From: Psychrobacter sp. JCM 18903 | GTDB lineage: Bacteria > Pseudomonadota > Gammaproteobacteria > Pseudomonadales > Moraxellaceae | Length of the DNA stretch: 60,946 nt | NCBI RefSeq assembly: GCF_000586475.1 | Contig: NZ_BAWJ01000018.1 | Coordinates: 1-60,946, forward strand | Reading direction: 5' to 3' | Part shown: positions 53,295 through 60,946 of the stretch, one piece after another | How the letters are laid out: each line of letters starts with the position of its first letter | How positions within the stretch are numbered: the stretch's first letter is position 1 | Made by a program: the position numbers and the translations under genes | The notes under the pieces: model-generated | Databases searched by the model: none | What the model saw: only the letters and a program-made list of their open reading frames with translations | What the model was told of the DNA's origin: nothing

Positions 53295-54801
53295 TCAAAC
53301 CCGCGAAAGAGGACGCCATCCGACATTAGGGTGGCGGTGAATTTCGCATCATTTTCAATGTTTAAATTACATAATATGCGCCTGAATCCAGTATAATAAT
53401 TAATTATTGTAATACTTATAACTCACCACGAGCATTTATGAAAATCAACAAAGCGTATAAATTTAGGCTTGAGCCTAATACGGAGCAAGAGGTTATTTTA
53501 AATAATCTTGTCGGCTCTGCACGTTTTGTTTGGAATCAAATGCTGGCAATCTCATTTGAGATGTTTGCTAAAGATGAGTTTATTAATGCCACCAATCTGG
53601 TTAATAAAATTATAGATTTAAAAAGTAATCCTGATTTTAACTTCCTAAAAAGCAGCTCAAACGCTGTGTCTTTACAACAAAAAGTACGCGATCTGGCATC
53701 GGCTTGGTCGCGGTTCTTTGATCCTAAAGTACATGCCAGATTAAAAGACAATAAAAAGAAACCTCGCAAACCCAAGTTCTTTAAACTGGCTGACGGCACA
53801 GAAATCCAGCTACGCTCGTTGATGCCAAGATTTAAGCGCAAATCCGATGGCTGCGACTCAATTCGCTTGGTTCAGTTTGATAAATATTGCCGTGTTGAAG
53901 GTAATCGAGTAAAACTGCCTAATGGCATTGGCCTGGTGAAGTTTAGGAAGTCGCAAGACATCATTGGTACAATTAAAAATGTCACCATCAGCAAGAAATC
54001 AGGGCACTGGTACGTGTCTTTTGGTACGGAGCGAGAACTGGATGAGAACCCTCGTCACCCTGCCACAAGCGCCATTGGCTTGGACATGGGTATCAGCAAA
54101 CTACTCACCACTTCAAACGGTCAGTACATCAAACCGAAAAACAGTTTTAAAACCAATCAACTCAAACTTGCCAAATTGCAACGAGGTTAGCAAAGAAAGT
54201 AAAATTCAGTGAAAACTGGAAAAAGCAAAACCGCAAGATTCAAAAGCTACACAGCCACATTGCTAATATTCGCCATGACTACTTGCATAAAGTCACCACC
54301 CGCATCAGCAAAAACCACGCCATGATTGCTTGTGAGGATTTAAAGGTCGCTAATATGTCGAAATCAGCCAGCGGGTCGGTGGAGAACAAAGGTCGTCATG
54401 TTAAAGCCAAGTCGGGATTAAACAAATCAATCCTAGATCAAGGCTGGGGCATGATGGTTAATATGCTTGAGTACAAACAGCAATGGCGCGGTGGGTTACT
54501 GATCAAGGTAAACCCACACTACACCAGTCAAACCTGTTCTCAATGTCAGCATATTGCTAAAGAGAATAGACAAACTCAGTCTAAATTTGAGTGCGTCAAA
54601 TGTAGGTATGTTGCGAACGCTGATTTTAATGCGGCTCGTAATATATTAGCGGCAGGACATGCCGTTTTGTCTGCGGAGGGAGGATGCAGTAAGGGTCGCC
54701 CGTTGAAACAGAAAACAAGCGACCTTCGTGAGAAAGTCGCCTAAGAGCATCTGCTTTTAGAATCCCCCACTTGAGCTTGGCGAGTGGTGGGAGTATGTCA
54801 A
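53295..54801 (+). mobile_element. IS200/IS605-type element carrying only tnpB (IS1341-like)
   Basis: Left end near 53295-53345 holds the hairpin CGCCATCC-GACATTA-GGGTGGCG (53314-53336). Right end holds TCCCCCACT/AGTGGTGGGA (54763-54792) with a single bulged T, the type of imperfect hairpin recognised by Y1 transposases, followed five bases later by TCAA (54798-54801), a known right cleavage tetranucleotide in IS608. No tnpA is present, so it would move only in trans. Exact left boundary not fixed. No target duplication is expected for this family. Confidence 0.7.
53438..54744 (+). CDS. tnpB: TnpB, RNA-guided endonuclease of IS200/IS605 family (frame broken at ~54186)
   Basis: About 435 residues after correction. 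N-terminal helix-turn-helix part (KAYKFRLEPNTEQEVILNNL, SARFVWNQML), then the split RuvC nuclease: Asp in IGLDMGISKLLTTSNG (about 215), Glu in IACEDLKVANMSKS (about 300), Asp in NADFNAARNIL (about 395). Zinc-finger CSQC and CVKC pairs lie between. The break: CAACGAGGTTAG lacks one base before GG, giving QRRLAKKVKFSENW. All catalytic residues and zinc ligands are present, so the protein could be active if the frame is truly intact. No tnpA neighbour. Confidence 0.9.
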
Positions 54802-54821
54802 AGTTAATGCTTCTACAAACT
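54560..54821 (+). ncRNA. predicted omega RNA (reRNA) of TnpB, with guide reading out of the element
   Basis: In TnpB systems the 3' end of tnpB and the right end of the element form the scaffold, and the bases just beyond the right end form the guide. Here the right-end hairpin and TCAA finish at 54801, so the guide would begin at 54802 (AGTTAATGCTTC...). The 5' limit is a guess. No experimental support; placement is by analogy. Confidence 0.4.
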
Positions 54822-54888
54822 TCTCGCTCGTCACTATATAGTTGCTGTATATCAAAGTTCGCTACCGCCATTTACTATGAGGTCTGTC

Positions 54889-57259
54889 ATGCGCAAAATT
54901 CCTGTCTACTCCCACCCTGCTGCCGGTTGGCCTGCGCTGATTTCCTCTACTCGTAAGCTGATGGATTATCAGACTTTTTTACGGGGTAGCGTAAGTGTGC
55001 TAAAAAGCAACCAACCTAAAGGCGGATTCGACTGTCCGGGCTGCGCTTGGCCTGACCACAAATCACATAAAGCCATCGACGTCTGTGAAAATGGTATCAA
55101 AGTCATTGCTAGTGAGACCATGACAAAAAAAGCCGATGCGCAGTTTTTTGCGCGACATAGCGTCACTGAATTACAAGGCTGGTCGGGCTATGAGCTTGAG
55201 CATAGTGGTCGTTTATCAGAGCCTGTATATTATGATGCCGCGCAAGACCGCTACTTACCAATCTCTTGGGAAGCTGCTTATCAATGTATCGCTGAGCAGT
55301 TAGGACAGCTTGATTCGCCAGATGAGGCGCTATTTTATACCTCAGGCCGTGTGACCAACGAGCCCGCCTTTATGTATCAGCTGTTTGTGCGCTGTTTTGG
55401 CACCAATAATTTACCAGATTGCTCCAATATGTGTCACGAACCAACGTCGGTAATGCTCGGTAGACAGTTGGGTATTGGCAAAGCGACCGTGAAATTGGAA
55501 GACTTTGAGCAAGCCAAACTGATATTGATGTTTGGACAAAATCCTGCGACCAATCATCCACGCATGCTTGAAATGCTTGCTCATGCTCACGAGCAAGGCT
55601 GTCGAATCCTCTCAATCAACCTATGCGCGAACAAGGCTTACGTAAATTTAGAAATCCGCAAAAGCCCACGCATATGGCAGCTGGTCAAAGTGATGAGATG
55701 GTCGATGAGGTCATTCAAATTCAGATCGGCGGCGATGCAGCACTCTTGACCGGTATCGCTAAGTGGCTGACTAAAAACAATAAAATCGATCAAAGCTTTA
55801 TCGATGAGCATACGTCAGGATATGAGGCACTCGACGCATGGCTCCGCCAACAATCATGGCCGGATGTGGAACGTGGGTCTGGTATCAGTAAAGAGGAAAT
55901 CATTAATATAGCAAAACTGGTAGCGGCGAGTCCTGCGACCATTTGCACGTGGGGTATGGGCATCACTCAGCACGTCCAAGGCGATGATAATGTAGCGATG
56001 ATTACCAACCTATTATTATTGATGGGGATGATTGGTATTGATGGCGCAGGCGCGTCTCCCGTTCGTGGTCACTCTAACGTACAGGGCGACCGTACCATGG
56101 GCATCCATGAGCGCCCTGCACAAAAGCTACTAGACAGCCTTGAGCGTGTGTTTGAACGTCCGATGCCGCAAGAAAATGGCTTTGATGTGGTCTCTGGTGC
56201 GAAAGCATTGATTACCGGTAAGCTAAAAGTATTTATGAGTATGGGCGGTAATTATGCCGTGGCAGCACCTGATACTAGTGCGATTCAACAAGCTTTAACC
56301 ACCACTCAGCTCAATATTTTTGTCGGTACTAAACTTAATGAAACTATGCTGTATCCGGCGCGAATAATCTTATTCTGCCTTGCTTAGGTCGTACCGAACG
56401 TATTATTACTGCCAAAGGTGAGCAATTTGCCACTATCGAAGATTCCATGTGTCAGATTGTACCCACTCGAGGCAACCTGAAACCTGTCAGCGATACGTTG
56501 AAGTCTGAAGCACAAATTGTGGCAGATATCGCCACTCATGTGCTTGGTGCTGATTCGTCCATTCCTTGGCAAGCAATGAGTGAAGACTTTGACATCGTTC
56601 GTGATTATATCGCCCAAGCGATTGACGGTTTTGAAGACTTTAATCAGCGTATTCGCGAAACCGAGCGTGGCTTTCATTTGTACCATTCTGCGCGGCATCG
56701 TGTGTGGAATACTGACAGTGGCAAAGCGCAATTTGAAGTACCACAATACCCTATCACCTACGTCGCAGCACAAATGGCAGAGACCTCTTTAGCCTTTCAC
56801 CATGACAAAAAACCCAATGATAATACTAATAGTGCGCCAAACAATGAACAAAAAATTTGGCAATTGACCAGTGTCCGTAGCCATGACCAATTTAATACCA
56901 TGATTTTCGGATTTGAAGATCGCTATCGCCAAACCACTCGCCGTGATGTGTTGTTTATGCACCCAGATGAAATGACTCGTTTGGGTTGGCAAGCAGGTGA
57001 CCGAGTAATGGTATCTCGCCATGCCAGCTCAAATGGTTCAAATAACACAGACGGTACCGCTCAGCCACGCACGCTAGGGCCGTTAGTATTGACTGAGATG
57101 GATATCGCCGCTAACGCTGTCGCAACTTATTATCCTGAATGTAATGATTTATTTGATTTAGACACGCATGCACCAGACTCTCACATACCAGCGTATAAAT
57201 CGACGACCGTTGTTTTGCAACGCGTTGAGGCAAATGCTGTTACGACCGATCATGCATAG
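54889..57259 (+). CDS. FdhF/YdeP-family molybdopterin oxidoreductase (frame broken at ~55620 and ~56357)
   Basis: About 790 residues after correction. N-terminal GGFDCPGCAWPD, then SGRVTNEPAFMYQ, NNLPDCSNMCHEPTSVML (Mo-cofactor region), MFGQNPATNHPRML, SNVQGDRTMGI and a C-terminal molydopterin dinucleotide-binding domain (LTSVRSHDQFNTMIFG, YYPECNDLF). This matches the YdeP/FdhF-like branch, whose physiological substrate is unclear; formate oxidation or acid-resistance roles are suggested for relatives. Break 1: AACCTATGCGC should be AACCCTATGCGC. Break 2: TATCCGGCGCG should be TATCCGGGCGCG (PGANNLILPCLGRTER). Start ATG 54889 with GAGG; an in-frame ATG at 54877 exists. fdhD follows. Confidence 0.88.
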
Positions 57260-57344
57260 TCAGCAACGGGCGAATCATTGAATGATGCATATATTTAAAG
57301 GAGATGATAATTTTGGTAATGACCATACGATATAACGAGGTATT

Positions 57345-58442
57345 ATGATTGCCCAAAGTGATACTGAAACTGACGCAAAATATAGCGATAATTTTTTGGT
57401 AAATACCCTAACAAATAAAACATCAGAAACTCTAAAGTCATCTGCAACGCCGCTTGCACGTAATCATTGGGCGCAAAAGCATCATTATCCGACAGATAAA
57501 TATAATCATAACAACATTATTGAGACCCGTGTTGCTAAGACTAATATTGCACAGACCAATATGCAGAAAATCAGTATCGACTGCCAATCAGCGAGCTTAG
57601 CAGTGGAAGCGGCGGTTGCTATCGTTATCAACGGTATTCACTATGCGGTATTGATGGCAAGCCCTCATCAGCTAGAGTATTTAGCCGTCGGATTTTTGTT
57701 TAGCGAAGGCTTAATTCAACATAGCCATGAGCTGCTTGATTGGGAAGTTACCCAACTGAATGATATTGCAGATTATCAAAAGTTCACGCAAGATTCATTT
57801 ATGCAGGACTCGTTTATAAAGGATTCTACGAATGAAAGTTTTGAATCTGCAGCATTTGAACAAAGCTTATCGTCACTGCAAGATTATGACATTTATGTGG
57901 TGGAGCTAGTACTAAACCAGCGTTGCCATCAGCGTATCCAAGCGCAAAAACGTCAGCTAGCAGGGCGTACAGGTTGTGGCATGTGCGGCATCACAGGGCT
58001 AACACAAGCACTGCCCGACTTGAGTATCTATCGTCAAAACAGACAAAAGGCAGATACACCAAGTCTTGACTGTCTATTAGCAATACGCCAGCAAGTCGAT
58101 GCGATGCAGCATACGCACCAATTGACTGGTGCCGTACACGCCGCTGCGACGATGTATAATCAGCAGCTATACCTATTCGAAGATGTAGGACGCCATAATG
58201 CGCTTGATAAGCTGATCGGTTGGCGACTGCGCCATAAAGTAGAGATTAGCTGCGTACTTATGACCTCACGCCTATCGATTGAGCTGGTACAAAAATCGAT
58301 TCGTGGACGCATCCCTTGGCTAGTCGGTATGTCTGCACCTACCAGTACCGCAGTGCGTGTCGCTGAGCGTTATGGCTTAGGATTAGCAGGTTTTTTGCGT
58401 GATAACAGAGTCACTTACTATTCGAATTATTCAGACCTATAA
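57345..58442 (+). CDS. fdhD: formate dehydrogenase accessory sulfurtransferase
   Basis: Transfers sulfur to the molybdenum cofactor of formate dehydrogenase-type enzymes. 365 residues, longer than the usual ~270-280: about 75 extra polar N-terminal residues and an acidic Phe/Asp/Ser-rich insert about 145-165. The core shows GRTGCGMCGITG with the persulfide-carrying Cys pair near 211/214, TGAVHAAATMYNQQLYLFEDVGRHNALDKLIG and a C-terminal SAPTSTAVRVAERYGLGLAGF. Placed 85 bases after the YdeP-type gene, its likely client. Start at 57345 is the ATG after a weak site; an internal start near the core is possible. Confidence 0.92.
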   Translation: MIAQSDTETDAKYSDNFLVNTLTNKTSETLKSSATPLARNHWAQKHHYPTDKYNHNNIIETRVAKTNIAQTNMQKISIDCQSASLAVEAAVAIVINGIHYAVLMASPHQLEYLAVGFLFSEGLIQHSHELLDWEVTQLNDIADYQKFTQDSFMQDSFIKDSTNESFESAAFEQSLSSLQDYDIYVVELVLNQRCHQRIQAQKRQLAGRTGCGMCGITGLTQALPDLSIYRQNRQKADTPSLDCLLAIRQQVDAMQHTHQLTGAVHAAATMYNQQLYLFEDVGRHNALDKLIGWRLRHKVEISCVLMTSRLSIELVQKSIRGRIPWLVGMSAPTSTAVRVAERYGLGLAGFLRDNRVTYYSNYSDL

Positions 58443-58841
58443 AGTTTTATGCTCGACTCTCTCATGAAGCGCGCTTATTCATAAACTCTCATTTGCAACG
58501 CTTTAATGACAGACATATAACCCTGATTTTTCGATCATAAACGGTCTCCTTTTTAGCTCAATCGAAGCTTTTTTAAAACACTATCTATCTCCTATCTCAT
58601 TTTATCAAACACACAACGATATAATGAAGATATTATTTCGCACATTATATTCGATAATTATGATGTTTTTTGACGAACCATCCCTGATTTTTAAGCTTGA
58701 TAATGGCTTAATTTGACCTGTTAATACTTTGAATAGCCATTAATTTATGGTCAAATAAGGAGAATCGAGTAGATAATTCGCATTTAGCTAAAAAATAACT
58801 TGTAATTTAAATTATATTTGCTAATATAGGCGTCCTTGATT
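58443..58841. other. spacer between fdhD and tRNA-Cys
   Basis: About 400 AT-rich bases without a recognisable gene. Its right end contains a promoter-like TTGTAA-16-TAATAT (58800-58827) fitting the tRNA-Cys start. Confidence 0.5.
58800..58827 (+). promoter_or_regulatory. probable sigma-70 promoter of tRNA-Cys
   Basis: TTGTAA and TAATAT hexamers 16 bases apart, about 15 bases before the tRNA. Confidence 0.5.
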
Positions 58842-58915
58842 GGCTGGGTGGCAGAGTGGTCATGCAGCGGACTGCAACTCCGTTAACGCCGGTTCGATTC
58901 CGACCTCAGCCTCCA
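58842..58915 (+). tRNA. tRNA-Cys (GCA)
   Basis: 74 bases with encoded CCA. Acceptor GGCTGGG pairs with CTCAGCC (one G-T pair), D-loop GCAGAGTGGT, anticodon loop CTGCAAC giving GCA, and T-loop GGTTCGATTCC. Sequence closely follows bacterial tRNA-Cys. Confidence 0.95.
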
Positions 58916-58958
58916 ATTATTTAGGTTAAAATTTTATTCATATTATATTAATTTTAGC

Positions 58959-58986
58959 TTGCTTTATTAATATAAATGCTTATAAT
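58959..58986 (+). promoter_or_regulatory. probable sigma-70 promoter of tRNA-Leu
   Basis: TTGCTT and a consensus TATAAT separated by 16 bases, about 50 bases before tRNA-Leu. Shows that the Leu tRNA can be transcribed independently of tRNA-Cys. Confidence 0.6.
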
Positions 58987-59038
58987 AGCGACCACTATCT
59001 AACAAGTAGAAAGCTTACTTTTAGATTATACAAGTTTT

Positions 59039-59125
59039 GCCCGGGTGGTGAAATTGGTAGACACAAGGGATTTAAAATCCCTCGCTAGTAATAGCGTGCC
59101 GGTTCAAGTCCGGCTCCGGGTACCA
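59039..59125 (+). tRNA. tRNA-Leu (TAA)
   Basis: 87 bases with encoded CCA and a long variable arm (class II). Acceptor GCCCGGG pairs with TCCGGGT (wobbles at the ends), anticodon loop TTTAAAA giving TAA, T-loop GGTTCAAGTCC. Confidence 0.95.
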
Positions 59126-59132
59126 TTATATT

Positions 59133-59163
59133 AAAAGCTTCCAAGCAATTGGAAGCCTTTTTC
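59133..59163 (+). terminator. rho-independent terminator after tRNA-Leu
   Basis: GCTTCC-AAGCAATT-GGAAGC followed by CTTTTTC. It lies about 10 bases past the tRNA. Confidence 0.85.
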
Positions 59164-59302
59164 TTATTGTGCATTTTCTCTTATTAAACTAATTTTTTTC
59201 CACTATTTAGACAATTTACTAGTAATGAACTGCTAGCTTTACTGTTAAACGTCCTTCTCACGTTTAGGGTAATAAGCTATATCAATTGTATATAATCAAT
59301 AG

Positions 59303-60603
59303 TTAGCCACATCCTATTATCCCATTCTGAAAAGGCAAACCTTGTGTCGTAATAAAAAATAGATAGAACGATCCTAACATGATAAAAAAAGCAGCCACTT
59401 TCATAGTACTTAACGGCCTATTGGTGACACTAGCCAGCGCAAGCATTAATTTGGAATCCGTGAGCATAAATAAACACAGTGCCTGCATAAAGATAGCCTT
59501 TAATAATTGCTCATAGATTAAAGGACCGCGAGTTTGTTCAACAAACAGCAGAATCGATATATCTACGATGATCATAGTGAAAAAGGCATGTTTAACAGAG
59601 CTATTTAAATACGCATTTCCATTGTGTCGTTGGTAAACTTTGAGTCGCCTGGCTCTTTTCCTTTTTATATAACTCGTGGTAGGTTGAATAGTCATCGGGT
59701 TGGTTGCGTTAAAATACCAAATGGTTTCCCACCTTCCTTTAGTCATGTCTGGCATGATGTCTTCTGCTTGAAAATGTTGCAACTCCTGACTGGCAGGTGA
59801 CCACCAATATCCTGTCTGCGGACAAGCTGATTTGCCTCACAACGTGAAGATTCCAGTACTACACTACTACCACCACCACTATCAGCGATGCGCTCAACGA
59901 GCATCCAAGTGACAGGTGCCATGCCGACAGCTTGCATGGTTTCAGGATCATAACCGACGTAAGCTTCATTTGCTAACATGCCATCCAATAACACTTGAGC
60001 ACTGGCATCTGCTCTACTAGGTACATAAATACCTGCAACAGGGACAACTTCATCTAACTCAACGCTATATTGAGGATTGAGACGATAAATAGGCCACGAT
60101 TCGGGTGGGTTAAGGGGTCCTCTTGATTCGGCAGTATATCGTTCAATTAAACTACCAATTTTCCAGCCAAAATAACTGGTTATTTCTAAGTTAAAAGCGC
60201 GCGTGCTTGCCTCTCTCCGCCATTTTTCATAATCAAGTTGTTGCTGCTCAGGCATCCAATCGATATCATAATCCATACTGATAGCCTGAAAATCACTCTC
60301 AACATTACCGCCATATCTTATTGCCGCTAGATCCCCTTTTAACAGCTCTTGATAACCAACATTTAAGCTGTCTAGAGTATCACGCAGGTTTGGCAATACC
60401 CGTTCGCCCCAGACGATATCAGGCTGTCTATTGATAGGACGTGTACGGTAATCAAACGGTAAATCATTGACAAACAGCTCAAGCGCCTGCTCAGCAGCTT
60501 CTAACATAGTTGCAAAGGCATCGCGCATCTCTTTAAAATAAGCGGGTGAGCTGTAGCGTTCTAATAAGTAAATCTCTTGCGGTCTGATGATGTAGTTGTT
60601 CAT
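59303..60603 (-). CDS. putative polymorphic-toxin/T6SS immunity-type protein with C-terminal membrane segments (frame broken at ~59820)
   Basis: About 433 residues after correction. A long soluble N-terminal part with aromatic- and acid-rich helices (EIYLLERYSSPAYFKEMRDA, DYRTRPINRQPDIVWGERVL), then SRCEANQ leading into a CPQTGYWWSPA motif and a GRWETIWYF motif, then a basic stretch (KRKRARRLKVYQR) and three hydrophobic segments at the end. The C/P-x-T/S-G-x-W-x-x-P-A element followed by MPD and TIW recalls immunity proteins encoded near T6SS/polymorphic toxins (Imm71/Imm72-like), from memory only. The break: CAGCTTGTCCGC should be CAGCTTTGTCCGC. Downstream of a small membrane protein gene at the window edge. 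Confidence 0.55.
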
Positions 60604-60653
60604 TTTTAGCGGTTCTCATACTGCTTAATAGAGGTTGGCTGATAAGTTTTTAT

Positions 60654-60946
60654 CTAAGCAATCACCAGCATCACATACAATATCGACCCAATAAACCATA
60701 TCGCATTGATCGCAATTCCTGAATACCATTTCCGCTTAACGGCTTGATTTTGGTTTGCAAAAGCTGCTTGGCGCTCTGCTGTGACAGGCAAGATGTTATA
60801 TGGGTTGTTTTGACCATCCCACATAAGCCGTCGCTGAACTTCCGGATGTAGTGCAGGATTGGCACTGGATTGATAGATGTTGCCTTCGGCAAGGTCTAAA
60901 AAGCTAACTGTACAGGCGCGTAGCCAGCCCATGATAGTGACTTCAT
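60654..60946 (-). CDS. small membrane protein, possibly truncated by window edge
   Basis: 92 residues from an ATG at 60932 (MGWLRACTVSFLDLAEG), with the frame open to the window end, so the true start may lie outside. Polar N-terminal two thirds (YQSSANPALHPEVQRRLMWDG) and one C-terminal membrane helix (AINAIWFIGSILYVMLVIA). Family not recognised. Just upstream of, and likely co-transcribed with, the immunity-like gene, about 50 bases apart. Confidence 0.5.
   Translation of the reverse strand, partial: EVTIMGWLRACTVSFLDLAEGNIYQSSANPALHPEVQRRLMWDGQNNPYNILPVTAERQAAFANQNQAVKRKWYSGIAINAIWFIGSILYVMLVIA

Noticed and set aside
58842..59125. tRNA-Cys/tRNA-Leu as attachment site of an integrated element
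   Set aside because: No integrase and no duplicated tRNA 3' end visible in the window.

Overview
The window looks like a chromosomal segment of a Psychrobacter-like member of the Moraxellaceae (Gammaproteobacteria). This rests on gene content and style: moderate to low GC coding DNA, very AT-rich spacers, a leuC-leuD-leuB cluster with a divergent LysR gene, petABC followed by sspA/sspB, a Slam translocon with TbpB-like lipoproteins, and a TsdA-type thiosulfate/tetrathionate enzyme beside a TtrSR-like two-component system. No species assignment was possible without a database search.

Layout. 0-1.2 kb: secreted L,D-transpeptidase. 1.6-7.9 kb: leucine operon (leuC, small exported protein, leuD, lipoprotein, MITE, leuB; minus strand) and its divergent LysR gene. 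8-9.9 kb: a possible small RNA and the proline symporter putP. 10-24 kb: a minus-strand cell-surface block with a Slam outer-membrane translocon, two large TbpB-barrel lipoproteins built from interchangeable modules, and three FadL-type outer-membrane channels; then slyX. 24.4-31.5 kb: housekeeping genes (uup, petABC, sspA, a second MITE copy, sspB, dcd). 31.7-36.1 kb: DUF2804 protein, an unknown small protein, mrp, mgtE. 36.3-40.4 kb: 3-hydroxybutyrate/acetoacetate utilisation (bdhA, scoB, scoA) with a divergent GntP-type permease. 40.8-42.9 kb: metG. 43.2-47.6 kb: ABC importer of the TrpXYZ-like class with two paralogous binding lipoproteins. 47.7-53.2 kb: TtrSR-like sensor/regulator divergent from a triheme cytochrome c and a TsdA-like diheme cytochrome. 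53.3-54.8 kb: IS200/IS605-type element carrying only tnpB. 54.9-58.4 kb: YdeP/FdhF-type molybdopterin oxidoreductase and fdhD. 58.8-59.1 kb: tRNA-Cys and tRNA-Leu. 59.3 kb to the edge: two accessory genes, the first resembling toxin-immunity proteins.

The genes form several coherent units: leucine synthesis under a LysR regulator; a Slam machine beside its predicted cargo; ketone-body catabolism beside its likely transporter; and sulfur-compound respiration or oxidation beside a dedicated sensor, with a molybdoenzyme and its maturation factor further downstream.

Reading frames must be treated with caution. About 25 genes or positions show a one-base frame break, almost always a base missing from a short homopolymer, including in essential genes such as metG and leuB. 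I interpret these as assembly/sequencing indels and give full-length corrected spans for those genes, stating where the break lies.
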